A stretch of 64,000 bases of DNA, taken from NCBI RefSeq assembly GCF_001730285.1, contig NZ_MIJZ01000001.1, positions 248,001-312,000 on the forward strand, read 5' to 3'. This DNA is from Enterococcus ureasiticus. GTDB lineage: Bacteria > Bacillota > Bacilli > Lactobacillales > Enterococcaceae. The notes below the pieces were generated by a model. The model was not told the DNA's origin. It ran no database searches and saw only the letters and a program-made list of their open reading frames with translations. The number at the start of each line of letters is the position of its first letter. Positions within the stretch are counted from its first letter, which is position 1. Below are positions 42,252-51,788 of the stretch, piece by piece. The position numbers were made by a program, and so were the translations under genes.

Positions 42252-43697
42252 TTAGTCTTTTTTATTTTCGTTTTGAATTTCTTTTATACCAGCTTCATAG
42301 GCTTGATCATTATCTTTGATTTTTTTCCCAATCTCAACTTCGATCTGCGCAGCCGTTTCATTGTCTACTTCACCTGTAACGGGAAGGTTATTGTCCGATT
42401 GTATCGCACTAACAGCCGCTTTTGTTTGCTCTGTAAAATCACTAGTATCAGCATTAACGTCATAACCAAGTGCTTTTAATAAAGCATTGACATTTTTGAC
42501 AACGGGTGAAGAATCTCCAGTTTTTAAAGTTTTATCTCTAGAAATCGGTGACAAATAAGCAAAGTCAGGATAGTCAGCTTTAATGTTTGGCTCTAACCCT
42601 TTTTTGTGAATCCATTCGCCTTTTGGTGTTAACCATTTTAGGACAGTTAATTTAATTTCACTCTTATCGTTCAAATTTTTAACGGTTTGAACTGTTCCTT
42701 TACCAAAGGTCTTGGTTCCGATGATTTTTTTATTGCCAGATTCTTTTAAAGCTGCCGCGAAAATTTCAGAAGCACTAGCACTGCCTTCATCAACTAAAAC
42801 AACCGTTGGCTCGGTTACTTTAAAGCCGCCATCTAAATCACTAGAAGCAACATCTTCACTTGTATTACCGTTTTTGTCCTCAAACTTAACGATTGTTTTA
42901 CCATCTTCAAGGAACATGCTTGCCATTTTTTCGACTTGATCAAGTAAGCCGCCAGGATTTTGGCGCACATCGATCACAAAAGATTTAGCGCCATCTTTTC
43001 TTAAAGATTTGATTGTATCTTGTAATTCCTTATAGGTATTTTCGCCAAAAGAAGTGATTTTGATAGAACCGATTGAAGGGTCTTTTTTATCTAATTCACC
43101 TTTAACTGTCTCAATCGGAATCGTATCTCGTATTAGTTTCAATTCAAAAGTTTCTTCGCCTCGTTTAATCGTTAAACGAACTTCGGTTCCTTTTTTTCCA
43201 CGGATTTTACTGACAACTTGAGAAAGCGTTTTTCCTTTTGTTTCTTCGTCGTCAACTTTTAAAACCGTATCATTGGCTTTGATTCCAGCTTTTGCTGCAG
43301 GAGAACCTTCGATCGGCGCCTGCGCTACAGTTGGAAGCTCGTCAGTCATTGTCATTGTTGCACCAATTCCTTCAAAACTCCCTGCAAGACTTTGATCTAA
43401 TTCGTCTGCTTCTGGCTCATTTAAATAACTTGAATACGGATCATCTAAGGCTTCTGTCATACCTTTTAGTGCTCCATCAATTAATTTTTTTTCATCAACT
43501 TTTCCTACATAATTATTGACGATTTCATTATATAGATTATCAACCTTTTTCAACTCACTATTTTGAGCTGGACTACTAGCTAATTGTTTTTTGTATTGGT
43601 AGTCAAAATAAATATAGCTGCCGCCACCTGCCAAAAAAGCAACACAAGCAATCGAAATAATGTATTGATGAAAAGGTATTTGTCTTTTATTTTTCAT
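42252..43697 (-). CDS. C-terminal processing (S41) protease with PDZ and peptidoglycan-binding domains
   Basis: 481 residues from the ATG at 43697; the frame continues to 43748 but upstream codons overlap the weak RBS (AGAAAGAG). An N-terminal membrane anchor (about 10-33) is followed by a PDZ domain (about 105-195), the S41 domain with Ser306 (DEGSASASE) and Lys333 (FGKGTVQ), and a C-terminal peptidoglycan-binding repeat (about 405-460). Cell-surface CtpA-type protease; substrates unknown. Confidence 0.93.
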   Translation of the reverse strand: MKNKRQIPFHQYIISIACVAFLAGGGSYIYFDYQYKKQLASSPAQNSELKKVDNLYNEIVNNYVGKVDEKKLIDGALKGMTEALDDPYSSYLNEPEADELDQSLAGSFEGIGATMTMTDELPTVAQAPIEGSPAAKAGIKANDTVLKVDDEETKGKTLSQVVSKIRGKKGTEVRLTIKRGEETFELKLIRDTIPIETVKGELDKKDPSIGSIKITSFGENTYKELQDTIKSLRKDGAKSFVIDVRQNPGGLLDQVEKMASMFLEDGKTIVKFEDKNGNTSEDVASSDLDGGFKVTEPTVVLVDEGSASASEIFAAALKESGNKKIIGTKTFGKGTVQTVKNLNDKSEIKLTVLKWLTPKGEWIHKKGLEPNIKADYPDFAYLSPISRDKTLKTGDSSPVVKNVNALLKALGYDVNADTSDFTEQTKAAVSAIQSDNNLPVTGEVDNETAAQIEVEIGKKIKDNDQAYEAGIKEIQNENKKD

Positions 43698-43749
43698 ATA
43701 GTCATCTCTTTCTGTAAAATTATCATTGCATGTTTTCCAGTTTACCATG

Positions 43750-43793
43750 AAAAAAAAAGAAGGAAAAGCTTTCTTTGCCTTTCCTTCTTTTTT
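43750..43793 (-). terminator. Terminator after yozE
   Basis: An inverted repeat AAAAAAGAAGGAAA with its complement about 12 bp away; T-run on the minus strand. Confidence 0.82.
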
Positions 43794-44010
43794 ATTTATT
43801 GTTTTCTACATATTTTTCCCATAAGTCATCAAAAATGTGCATATTTGTTAAGTAATCAGCATTCATTTCTAAATAACTCGACAATTCATGATAATCTTCA
43901 GATTGTTTAGGAAACTGAATATCTTTGGCAGCATCATTTGCGAATTGGCTCTCTTCTGTTTTCCTAGGGGCTCTTAGTGTCATTAAATAGTGATAAAAGC
44001 TTCTTCTCAT
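43792..44010 (-). CDS. yozE: YozE-like small protein (UPF0346)
   Basis: 72 residues, helical and acidic, beginning RRSFYHYLMTLR, typical of UPF0346/YozE. Function unknown; a SAM-like fold is known for the family. It starts 4 bp after the msrA stop in the ypmR-ypmS-msrA-yozE operon, an order common in lactic acid bacteria. Confidence 0.88.
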   Translation of the reverse strand: MRRSFYHYLMTLRAPRKTEESQFANDAAKDIQFPKQSEDYHELSSYLEMNADYLTNMHIFDDLWEKYVENNK

Positions 44011-44014
44011 ATAG

Positions 44015-44524
44015 TCACCAATTCTTTTCTATAAAATTTGCTCGATTTGTATGTGCATCTTCGTAGCGCTCAGGGTCTTTTTGATAAAAGTCTTGGTGAT
44101 AGTCTTCTGCTGGATAAAAAACTGCAGCAGGTTCGATCGTTGTCACGATAGGCTCATTAAAGCGGCCACTTTCTTGCAACGCTTGACGACTTTTTTCGGC
44201 AATTTTTTTCTGTTCCTCACTTGTATAGAAGATCACTGGGCGATAATTATCACCCCGGTCTTCAAACTGACCTAACGCATCAGTTGGATCTGTCTGTTGC
44301 CAGTAAATTTCAACTAATTTCTCGTAAGGCATTATTGCTGGATCAAATTGAATCTCAACGGCTTCAGTGTGACCTGTCGTATGACTTAACACTTGTTCAT
44401 ACGTAGGGTCAGCAACATGTCCACCTGTGTAGCCAGAAGTGACTGAGTGGATACCAGGCTGCGTATCAAAGGGTTGGATCATACACCAAAAACAGCCGCC
44501 GGCAAAAATTGCTTTTTCGCTCAA
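44015..44524 (-). CDS. msrA: Peptide methionine sulfoxide reductase MsrA
   Basis: 169 residues. Reduces methionine-S-sulfoxide in oxidised proteins. The GCFWC motif has catalytic Cys11 and Cys14, followed by the conserved SGYTGG. No MsrB domain is fused. The start ATGA overlaps the stop of the upstream gene by 4 bp, indicating coupled translation. Confidence 0.96.
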   Translation of the reverse strand: MSEKAIFAGGCFWCMIQPFDTQPGIHSVTSGYTGGHVADPTYEQVLSHTTGHTEAVEIQFDPAIMPYEKLVEIYWQQTDPTDALGQFEDRGDNYRPVIFYTSEEQKKIAEKSRQALQESGRFNEPIVTTIEPAAVFYPAEDYHQDFYQKDPERYEDAHTNRANFIEKNW

Positions 44525-45219
44525 TTTGACTCCTCCTTTTTGTCTGTCGTTGTGTCATTACTATCTTTTGGCAAGTAAATATTCATACGAATATCATCGT
44601 CCACTAAATTGATTTTTTCTGCTCGTATAAACAACCCGTTTTGCATTCTAAACTGATCTAAACGTAGTAAAACAGTGCTATCATCTGGATTTACTTCTAC
44701 CCAGTTCGGTAATTTGTAATCTCTTTGGACAAATTTTAGGATTTCTTTCATTGGTAAGCCCAAGGTTCCAATAGATAAGCTTTTTGCTTTTAATTGTACA
44801 TTGCCATTATCCATTACATAAGGATCAAAATAAAGATAAAACTGAATCGGATGTCCAAGGACTTTAAAAGTACCATTTAACATCGCTTCGTTTTCTAGAT
44901 AGAATTTATAGGTGATGTCTGATCCTTTTTGGAAATCGCTAAGATAAAAATCGATCAATGCATTAATTTGTTTTTTCTTTGATTGTACCGCTATGACAGG
45001 TGTTCCGTCTTTTTCCACTAATTCTGGAACAGGTTTATAGTTTGGTTCACGAACTTGAGTGACTCTTACAAATACAAATGCCACACTTCCGATAATTAGT
45101 GCAATCAAAACAATGAAAGCTACTTTCCAATGATTGATTGTTTTTTTTGCTTCAGGAGCTTTTTTTCTGCGTTTATTTGTTTTCTTCACTTCTTTTTTTT
45201 CTTCAGGTTCATTGATCAT
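44521..45219 (-). CDS. ypmS: YpmS-family membrane-anchored protein (DUF2140)
   Basis: About 232 residues. A Lys-rich cytoplasmic head is followed by one membrane helix (about residues 32-54) and an extracellular domain containing YKPVPELV. The start is uncertain: a GTG at 45228 is only 3 bases from GGAAG, and the ATG at 45219 is 12 bases away; the ATG is used. Family function unknown; always near the SGNH protein, suggesting they act together at the envelope. Confidence 0.85.
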   Translation of the reverse strand: MINEPEEKKEVKKTNKRRKKAPEAKKTINHWKVAFIVLIALIIGSVAFVFVRVTQVREPNYKPVPELVEKDGTPVIAVQSKKKQINALIDFYLSDFQKGSDITYKFYLENEAMLNGTFKVLGHPIQFYLYFDPYVMDNGNVQLKAKSLSIGTLGLPMKEILKFVQRDYKLPNWVEVNPDDSTVLLRLDQFRMQNGLFIRAEKINLVDDDIRMNIYLPKDSNDTTTDKKEESN

Positions 45220-45224
45220 TTGTA

Positions 45225-46121
45225 TCACTCACTTCCTTTTTTTAGCCATTTATCTTGCGTTTTTACCATTTCGTCCCGAACGGTGCTTGCCATGATTTGA
45301 TACCCTAAATTATTGGGATGAAAGTGGTCTTCTTCATACAACGCATTGTTTTTGATATCTTGCTCACTACTTGATGCTGTGCCAGAAGCTATATCTTCAC
45401 TGCTGACGATCCCTACTTCATCTCCTGCTCCCTTATAAAGCAAGTCATTGATCGGAATAAAATAGGCATTTTTTTCTGCTTTAACAATGTCTTCAGTTCC
45501 GTCATTCCAACTATCTACTATCTCCTGCATTTCTGTAATATCAGGAAAATAAAGATAAAATGGATTGTAAATTCCTAGAACATAGATGGGTGCATCTACA
45601 TTATATTTGCGGATTTCTGCAAGTAGTTTTTCTACTTCTTTTTGATAATTTTTCAGTGGTTTCTCAAATGAATTTTTAGTTAAACGAAATACGTCTCCCT
45701 TAATCACCTTCATTAAGTCATTCCCGCCGACCGTCAACGTAATGATATCTGCTGAAGCTAAGCCCTCTTGAATCTCTTTATTTTTTTTGATTCGCTTAAG
45801 AATTTGATCACTACGATCACCATTTTTACCAAAGTTATCAGTTTGGACACCATTTAAATGGTACTCCTCCTGCAAATCCTTAGCTACTAAAGGAACGAAT
45901 CCACCTGAATTCGTTAAATCACCAATTCCTTCTGTCAACGAATCTCCAATTGCGGTGTAGTGAATCACCTCTTTTGTTTCACTTTTCGCTATTTGCGTTG
46001 TCCCAGAGCCTAAAATCGGTTTAGCTTTAGGAACAGCCACCATCAATAGTAAAAAAACGCCAATGATTGTGACGAAAAAGAGGGCAAAGCTTGACCAATT
46101 TTTTTTGAAAAATAATTTCAT
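45225..46121 (-). CDS. SGNH/GDSL-family extracellular hydrolase (YpmR-like)
   Basis: 298 residues from the ATG at 46121, which follows AAGGAAGGG; the frame open to 46148 has no RBS. Signal anchor at about 10-32. SGNH blocks: GDSLTEG with Ser61, GGND, and the C-terminal DHFHPN with the catalytic Asp-His. Lipase/esterase acting outside the membrane; substrate unknown. Confidence 0.9.
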   Translation of the reverse strand: MKLFFKKNWSSFALFFVTIIGVFLLLMVAVPKAKPILGSGTTQIAKSETKEVIHYTAIGDSLTEGIGDLTNSGGFVPLVAKDLQEEYHLNGVQTDNFGKNGDRSDQILKRIKKNKEIQEGLASADIITLTVGGNDLMKVIKGDVFRLTKNSFEKPLKNYQKEVEKLLAEIRKYNVDAPIYVLGIYNPFYLYFPDITEMQEIVDSWNDGTEDIVKAEKNAYFIPINDLLYKGAGDEVGIVSSEDIASGTASSSEQDIKNNALYEEDHFHPNNLGYQIMASTVRDEMVKTQDKWLKKGSE

Positions 46122-46258
46122 TGTATCCCTTCCTTTGCTGTAAATCACGAAGAACTCAATAATTCATTGATCTACAGTATTTGGCTTTTTTATTTCTAAT
46201 AAAGTAAATTATCTCTATTTTAAGTCCATTTGTACAGTAAAATTTATAAAATTTTTTA

Positions 46259-46287
46259 TTAAAAAAAGCAGATCAGTTTGATCTGCT
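46259..46287 (-). terminator. Terminator after degV
   Basis: The stem AGCAGATCA (46268-46276) with TGATCTGCT (46279-46287) and a T-run on the minus strand. Confidence 0.82.
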
Positions 46288-46293
46288 CAAAAC

Positions 46294-47136
46294 TCAGTCT
46301 GTATAGTACATGATAGCAAAAGCACCTTTACCCGTATGCGTTGCGATTACAGGGTTTGTATGCAATACAGGAATTTCCATATCAGGGAATAGTGCTTGTA
46401 GACCTTCTTTAAATCCATTCGCTAACTCTAATCCATCTGCATAAGAAATACCGATTTGGCGAACATTTGACAAAGTGCTTAATTCATTTTTTAGTTCATC
46501 AAACCATTTATTGAATGTTTTCATTCCTCGACCTTTAGCAACTGGAATCAGTTCTGTATGGTCGAAATCCATGACTACTTTCATATTAAAAATACTGGAT
46601 AAAAGTCCAGTTGCTCGGCTGATCCGGCCACCTTTAACTAGATTGTCTAGTGTAGATATTCCAATAAATAGCTTCGTATTCTCTTTGACATGATTGATTT
46701 CAGCTAAAATTTCAGGAACACTTGCACCATTTTTAGCAAGTTTGGCTGCTTGAATCACTTGAAAGGATAAGCCTTGGTCAGTAAAATCACTATCGATTAC
46801 AGTAACATTAGCAGAACTTAGATTTCCAGCTTGTCTAGCTGCTTCTACCGTACCACTCAAGCCTTTTGTCATATGAATCGAAATTACTTCACTGCCATCA
46901 GCACCTAAGCGGTCATATAGTTCCACAAATTCACCGATTGGCGGTTGGCTCGTCTTAGGTAATGCTTTTGCTGTACTCATCAATTCCATAAATTGTTCGC
47001 CTTCTAAATGATCGTCATCAGCGTACACTACGCCGTCGATCATCACAGATAAAGGCATCATTTGAATATCCAAATCATCGCGTACACTTTTCAGCATTGT
47101 GCAAGAAGAATCAGTCACAATTTTAACATTTGTCAT
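46294..47136 (-). CDS. DegV-family fatty-acid-binding protein
   Basis: 280 residues. DegV fold: N-terminal IVTDSSCTM, the TSQPPIGEF loop, and SGTVEAARQAG. DegV/FakB proteins hold a fatty acid for phosphorylation by FakA; whether this one partners FakA is not shown here. RBS AAAGAG. Monocistronic, divergent from the hemolysin III gene. Confidence 0.92.
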   Translation of the reverse strand: MTNVKIVTDSSCTMLKSVRDDLDIQMMPLSVMIDGVVYADDDHLEGEQFMELMSTAKALPKTSQPPIGEFVELYDRLGADGSEVISIHMTKGLSGTVEAARQAGNLSSANVTVIDSDFTDQGLSFQVIQAAKLAKNGASVPEILAEINHVKENTKLFIGISTLDNLVKGGRISRATGLLSSIFNMKVVMDFDHTELIPVAKGRGMKTFNKWFDELKNELSTLSNVRQIGISYADGLELANGFKEGLQALFPDMEIPVLHTNPVIATHTGKGAFAIMYYTD

Positions 47137-47199
47137 AATTTTATCACTCTTTCTTTAAAAACAACCTCAATTCGTGGTAAAATACTTTTGAGGCTTAAA

Positions 47200-47223
47200 T
47201 GTCTGTTTTTATTATAACAGACA
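47200..47223 (+). promoter_or_regulatory. Inverted repeat in the divergent degV/hemolysin III intergenic region
   Basis: TGTCTGTT (47200-47207) and AACAGACA (47216-47223), perfect 8-bp arms with an 8-bp AT spacer. Possible repressor site; no regulator assigned. Confidence 0.35.
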
Positions 47224-47266
47224 AAGAATTATTTTTCACCAAATTAAAATGAAGGAAGTTGATTTC

Positions 47267-47920
47267 TTGGAAAAAGTAAAATTCTCCAAAAAATATATGA
47301 TTTTAAATGAGGTTCTTAATGCAGTGACTCACGGGATTGGGGCTGGATTAAGTATTGCAGGATTAGTGATTCTACTCGTTAAAGGTGCGCGACTTGGTTC
47401 AGCTGTTCATGTTGTTTCCTATGCTATTTACGGTTCAACTCTAGTTCTCTTATTTTTAGCTTCGACCTTATTTCACAGTTTGATTTTCACTAGAGCAAAA
47501 AAAGTTTTCCAAGTTTTTGATCATAGTTCAATTTTCTTATTGATTGCTGGAAGTTATACTCCATTTTGTTTACTAAGTATCAAAGGCTGGCTTGGCTGGT
47601 TATTGTTCGTGCTTATCTGGGTGATGGCAATCAGCGGTGTTGTATATAAATCTTTGACACTACATAAACAAGAAACAGTTAAAAACGTTTCTACTATCAT
47701 ATATATTATTATGGGTTGGCTTTGTATTACTGCTGCAAAACCATTATACGACTCTTTAGGTCCTATAGGTATTGCATTATTAGTTGCAGGAGGCGTTTCC
47801 TATACATTAGGTGCTGCGTTTTATAGCTTGAAAAGTGTTCGCTTTATGCATGTGGTTTGGCACTTGTTCGTCATGTTGGGAGCTGGCTTCATGTTCTTTT
47901 CAATTTTACTTTATACTTAA
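47267..47920 (+). CDS. Hemolysin III family membrane protein (TrhA/YqfA-like)
   Basis: 217 residues from a TTG at 47267, which has AAGGAAG eight bases upstream. The ATG at 47249 has no RBS, giving 223 residues if used. Seven membrane helices of the PAQR fold. Conserved metal-type residues: NAVTHG, STLFHS, FDHSS and a C-terminal HVVWH. The name comes from a Bacillus cereus homolog; homologs have been linked to membrane homeostasis, so a toxin role is not implied. Confidence 0.9.
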   Translation: MEKVKFSKKYMILNEVLNAVTHGIGAGLSIAGLVILLVKGARLGSAVHVVSYAIYGSTLVLLFLASTLFHSLIFTRAKKVFQVFDHSSIFLLIAGSYTPFCLLSIKGWLGWLLFVLIWVMAISGVVYKSLTLHKQETVKNVSTIIYIIMGWLCITAAKPLYDSLGPIGIALLVAGGVSYTLGAAFYSLKSVRFMHVVWHLFVMLGAGFMFFSILLYT

Positions 47921-47952
47921 AATATTATAAAACCCTTATATATAAAGGTTTT

Positions 47953-47996
47953 AAGGTACTTTTTTTTTGATTGATCAAAAAGAAGTACCTTTTTTT
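47953..47996 (+). terminator. Terminator after the hemolysin III gene
   Basis: AAGGTACT (47953-47960) pairs with AGTACCTT (47984-47991), then T's. A weaker AAAACC/GGTTTT hairpin lies just upstream. Confidence 0.82.
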
Positions 47997-48007
47997 ATAT
48001 TTATCTC

Positions 48008-48057
48008 TTTACAAACCGAACAAACATTCGTATAATAACTATACAAACGTTTGTTCG
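48008..48057 (+). promoter_or_regulatory. Consensus promoter with two LexA(DinR)-box-like operators
   Basis: TTTACA (48008-48013), 17 bp, TATAAT (48031-48036). CGAACAAACATTCG (48017-48030) fills the spacer and CAAACGTTTGTTCG (48044-48057) covers the start site. Both are near matches to the Gram-positive SOS box CGAACRNRYGTTYG (one and two mismatches). A TetR-type repressor is the alternative, as ACAAACGTTTGT is itself a perfect palindrome. Confidence 0.65.
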
Positions 48058-48081
48058 ATAAAAATTATGAGGTGATTAAGA

Positions 48082-48282
48082 ATGAAAGCAGTTCGTCGTG
48101 GCGGGTTATTATTTGTTGTATTGATTATTGGTATTTTCTTAGGAACATTAGGGTTACAGTCCGCATTACTTATTGTTAGCCCTCTATTTATTATATGGTT
48201 CATGCTGTGGGATGAGAAAAGATATTCCCATACAAAAAAGAAAAATGAACATCAACATTATGTATATCGCAAATATCCATAA
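48082..48282 (+). CDS. Small membrane protein, possibly SOS-induced
   Basis: 66 residues. A basic N-terminus (MKAVRRGG), then a hydrophobic stretch (about 8-42) long enough for one long or two short membrane helices, then a basic, His/Lys-rich tail (DEKRYSHTKKKNEHQ). RBS GAGGTGA is well placed. No family recognised. Its promoter carries two LexA-box-like sites, and small SOS-induced membrane proteins (SosA, YneA) block division in other Firmicutes; similarity to them is in size and context only. Confidence 0.72.
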   Translation: MKAVRRGGLLFVVLIIGIFLGTLGLQSALLIVSPLFIIWFMLWDEKRYSHTKKKNEHQHYVYRKYP

Positions 48283-48316
48283 ATCAAAATAGAAATAATT
48301 TTTCCGCAAAACAAAT

Positions 48317-48364
48317 AAAAAAAGATCTTTACCCTGGATAAAATCCTGAGTAAAGATCTTTTTT
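48317..48364. terminator. Bidirectional terminator between the small membrane protein gene and apt
   Basis: A 15-16-bp stem, AAAAAAGATCTTTAC with GTAAAGATCTTTTTT. It overlaps the apt stop codon at 48363. Confidence 0.87.
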
Positions 48365-48875
48365 AATATTCCATCAATGTAACGATTTCATATCCAGTAA
48401 TTTTGTCGCGTCCATGTAAGTCCATCAATTCAATCAGAAATGCACAGCCTACAACAATTCCACCAAGGGATTCAATCAATTCGATAGTAGCCTTGATTGT
48501 ACCACCTGTTGCTAATAGATCATCACAAATCAATACTCGTTGCCCTGGAATGATCGCATCTTTATGAAGCGTTAATGTATCTGTACCGTATTCTAAATCA
48601 TAGGTTACTTCGATTGTTTCACGAGGTAACTTCCCTTTTTTACGGACAGGAGCAAAACCAACACCTAACTCATATGCCACAGGACATCCTACGATAAAGC
48701 CGCGTGCTTCAGGACCTACGACCATATCGATTCTTTTTTCTTTTGCGTAATCAACGATTTGTTTTGTTGCTTCACGATACGCTTCACCATTTGCCATCAA
48801 CGGTGAGATATCTCTAAAAATAACGCCTTTTTCTGGATAATCTGGAATACTAGCAATATAATCTTTTAAATCCAT
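48363..48875 (-). CDS. apt: Adenine phosphoribosyltransferase
   Basis: 170 residues. Salvages adenine to AMP using PRPP. The PRPP-binding motif [13 protein letters not shown] and the N-terminal [17 protein letters not shown] are diagnostic. RBS AGGAGG overlaps the end of recJ; the two genes are 3 bp apart, a common Firmicute pair. Confidence 0.97.
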   Translation of the reverse strand: MDLKDYIASIPDYPEKGVIFRDISPLMANGEAYREATKQIVDYAKEKRIDMVVGPEARGFIVGCPVAYELGVGFAPVRKKGKLPRETIEVTYDLEYGTDTLTLHKDAIIPGQRVLICDDLLATGGTIKATIELIESLGGIVVGCAFLIELMDLHGRDKITGYEIVTLMEY

Positions 48876-48878
48876 TTT

Positions 48879-51191
48879 TTATACTTCCTCCTCTTGCCAC
48901 AGCCATTTTTGTAATGTCTCACGATCGCTGTATAGCAAAAACTCTTCTGTTTTGATTCTTTTTAAGCGAGTTTGATAGACCTTACTTTCCGTTAATGGAT
49001 GATTTTCAGGACTCTCAACTTTTCTTAAAACACCGTTTTCTATTGTAACAAATCCTAGATCAAAAAACACCTGAATCATAAAAATTAATAGCTTTTCTTG
49101 TATTTTTAAATGTTGAGCTACAACATTTAGCTTATAACGAACATCTACTTGTTCTTGTTGTCTCACAAATTTGTATAGTTGCGCATATTGTTCTCTTGTT
49201 CCTGTTCCATTTAAATAGGCCTCTTCTTGAGATATTCCCATCATGTAAACACGCTCGATTTTTCCAGCTTGTGTGATTTGTTTTAATAAATCAATATCAT
49301 CAGGACAGTCGACAAAAACAAGTTGCTGGCTATTCGTTGCTTCGATCGTTGCTACGGCTTCAGCAACTGTGGTAAACAAATGCTGATGACTGGTTTGATC
49401 ATCAATCAATTTTTGGCTATCTGCACTAAAATAAATATATAGCGTATTTGCTGAAGGTATTTCCTTTTGACGAGCATTTTTTCCTCGCAAATCGAATAAT
49501 TGAACACCATCTACTGAAAAATCACTGACCATCAGTTGCGGTTTTTTATTTCCATTCCATTCATTGATCGACAATTGTCCTGCGATATTCGTTGTTCCTT
49601 GCCCAAATTCATCTACTTGATTGCCCATTTGAAAGGCAATCGCATCTAATTTAGTGCCACCTTGACTTATTTGAAATTTCAGATGACTTTTATCTGCTCC
49701 GATTTGACGGCTTTGCTCAACTGAGACATCTTCAAATAAGAAATTAGGTACAGGATTATCTGTTCCTAACGGTGCAAGAATTTTTAATTGCTGAATAAAT
49801 GGAATCGTTGCTTCTTCAACTTTTAATGACTCATCGATCAACAGCTCTTGTCCTTGAGACAAGTCGATTTGGTTTATTTCTAGATAATGGATTAGATGTT
49901 GTTTTACTTTAGCGATATTGGCCACGGGCAATGTCATACCGGCAGCCATGTGATGACCTCCAAAGTGAGTAAACTCCTCACGAATTTCACTTAATGCATC
50001 AAACAAATTTAACGCTGAGACGCTACGGCCGGATCCTTTAGCTGATTCGTTTTTTTCATCGATTGTAAGGACGATCGTCGGTTTCCCAGTATCTTGCATG
50101 ATTCTTCCGGCAACAATCCCAAGAACGCCTTCGTGCCAGCCTTGTTTTGCAACGATATGAATTGGATCAGTTGGATCAATAAGTTCAAAAGCTTCTTTAG
50201 TGATGTTCGCAACGATTTCTTTGCGTTCATCGTTTTGACTGTTGATATATGTTGCGATTCGCTCTGCTTCTTCTTCATCAAATGTTGTCATTAATTCTAC
50301 ACCAGGAGTCGCATCTCCTAATCTACCTAATGCATTCAATCGAGGTGCTATCGTAAAGCCGATATTTTCTTCACTAATAGCCTCTTTTTTAAGTTCAGCT
50401 AGATGGATCATGATATCTAAGCCGATTCTTTCACCAGTTTGAATCATTTCCAGTCCCATTTTGACAAGCACTCTATTTTCATCTGTCAGTGAAACTAAAT
50501 CGGCAATTGTACCAATTGCAACTAAATCAAGAAATTCAGCAGGTAGTTCTCCTAGTAAAGCTGTTGCAACTTTAAAAGCAACCCCTACCCCAGCTAATTC
50601 TCCAAAAGGATAGTGCCCTTGTGGATGCTTTGGATGAATGATTGAAAACGCGTTTGGTAATTCCGGTGGTAGTTCATGGTGATCTGTTACAATAACATCA
50701 ATACCTTGTTCTGTTGCATAATTGATAGCTTCATGCCCTGCTACACCATTATCCACCGTGATGATCAATTGGACGCCATTTTCGATTTGTTCTTTAAACA
50801 CAGCTAGATTTGGTCCATAACCTTGAATAAATCGGTTAGGCAAGAAGTACTCTACTTCTCCGCCAATCAGTTCGATTGCTTCTTTCATAACTGTGGTACT
50901 TGTAATACCGTCTGCATCATAATCTCCGTAAACCAAGATTTTTTCACCTTGGGATACAGCATTTTGAATCCTTGTGACAGTTTTTTCCATATCATGCATT
51001 AAAAAAGGATCATAAAGATTTTCAACGGTAGGACGTAAAAATGTTTCCAACGCCTCTTTGGACTGAATGCCACGATGCCATAAAATTTGGCCTAGTAAAG
51101 GATTGATCTGTTCATTTGTTAGTATAGTTGAAAATTCTTCTGGCAATTCTGTTTTTTCCCGTAATTGCCATGTATATTTTGCTTTTTTCAC
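48879..51191 (-). CDS. recJ: Single-stranded-DNA-specific exonuclease RecJ
   Basis: 770 residues from a GTG at 51191, seven bases after AGGAG; the frame extends to a TTG at 51209 without an RBS. DHH core: YGDYDADGITST, then VTDHHELP. DHHA1 motif GSGRSVSALNL, followed by an OB-type region and a Firmicute-specific C-terminal domain of about 200 residues. 5'-3' exonuclease for recombination and mismatch or base-excision repair. Confidence 0.96.
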   Translation of the reverse strand: MKKAKYTWQLREKTELPEEFSTILTNEQINPLLGQILWHRGIQSKEALETFLRPTVENLYDPFLMHDMEKTVTRIQNAVSQGEKILVYGDYDADGITSTTVMKEAIELIGGEVEYFLPNRFIQGYGPNLAVFKEQIENGVQLIITVDNGVAGHEAINYATEQGIDVIVTDHHELPPELPNAFSIIHPKHPQGHYPFGELAGVGVAFKVATALLGELPAEFLDLVAIGTIADLVSLTDENRVLVKMGLEMIQTGERIGLDIMIHLAELKKEAISEENIGFTIAPRLNALGRLGDATPGVELMTTFDEEEAERIATYINSQNDERKEIVANITKEAFELIDPTDPIHIVAKQGWHEGVLGIVAGRIMQDTGKPTIVLTIDEKNESAKGSGRSVSALNLFDALSEIREEFTHFGGHHMAAGMTLPVANIAKVKQHLIHYLEINQIDLSQGQELLIDESLKVEEATIPFIQQLKILAPLGTDNPVPNFLFEDVSVEQSRQIGADKSHLKFQISQGGTKLDAIAFQMGNQVDEFGQGTTNIAGQLSINEWNGNKKPQLMVSDFSVDGVQLFDLRGKNARQKEIPSANTLYIYFSADSQKLIDDQTSHQHLFTTVAEAVATIEATNSQQLVFVDCPDDIDLLKQITQAGKIERVYMMGISQEEAYLNGTGTREQYAQLYKFVRQQEQVDVRYKLNVVAQHLKIQEKLLIFMIQVFFDLGFVTIENGVLRKVESPENHPLTESKVYQTRLKRIKTEEFLLYSDRETLQKWLWQEEEV

Positions 51192-51265
51192 GACGTCACT
51201 CCTAACCAAGTAATTATATCAAATACGATGGGAAAACTAAAGAAAGTATCCTAAAAATCAACAAA

Positions 51266-51309
51266 TTAAAAAGCAAAGATAAACTGTTTCTGCTTTATCT
51301 TTGCTTTTT
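51266..51309 (-). terminator. Terminator after the LapA-like gene
   Basis: A 16-bp perfect stem: AAAAAGCAAAGATAAA (51268-51283) with its complement (51294-51309). Confidence 0.87.
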
Positions 51310-51314
51310 CAGCT

Positions 51315-51755
51315 TTATATTTCTTCTTCACTACTTCTTGGTTTTGTAAAATGATCGACACGACTGCCGACAGGCTCTGTATCGGCAACTGGTGAGATAG
51401 GTGCTTGAGCTGCTGCTGCATCGTATTTTGCTTGTAATTCAGCTAACTGATTCTCATATGATCGTTTTACTTTTTCGATTTCTTCTTGCGCTAATTTATC
51501 TGCATCGTTTTTATAAACGTCGATATCCTTTTGTAATTCCTTCAATTGTTTTTTCTGTTTCCACATCGTTGTTGTTGACGTTAAAAGACCAATCAATGCA
51601 CCAACGATTGCCGATCCCAGAATAATAAGGATCAATGGACCAGAGATTTTCGCAAAACCAAAGCTAACAGGGACTGTTTGATTGTTTAACACTGCAAAAA
51701 TGACAACGATTAGTACTAAAACAAGACCGATAACGACACGCCACTGATTTTTCAT
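51315..51755 (-). CDS. LapA-domain (DUF1049) membrane protein
   Basis: 146 residues: two membrane helices (about 7-25 and 38-60) with the LapA-type NNQTVPVSF between, then a coiled coil (about 65-115, KQLKELQKDIDVY...) and an Ala/Pro-rich cytoplasmic tail. LapA proteins in other bacteria take part in envelope or LPS assembly; the role in a Gram-positive is unknown. RBS AGGAGG. A structured leader element lies upstream. Confidence 0.83.
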   Translation of the reverse strand: MKNQWRVVIGLVLVLIVVIFAVLNNQTVPVSFGFAKISGPLILIILGSAIVGALIGLLTSTTTMWKQKKQLKELQKDIDVYKNDADKLAQEEIEKVKRSYENQLAELQAKYDAAAAQAPISPVADTEPVGSRVDHFTKPRSSEEEI

Positions 51756-51788
51756 GTTTTATTTCCTCCTGATTATAAAAATGTAGTA

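Noticed and set aside
47267-47920. Virulence toxin reading of the hemolysin III name
   Set aside because: The sequence is a seven-helix PAQR-type membrane protein; nothing indicates secretion or pore formation.
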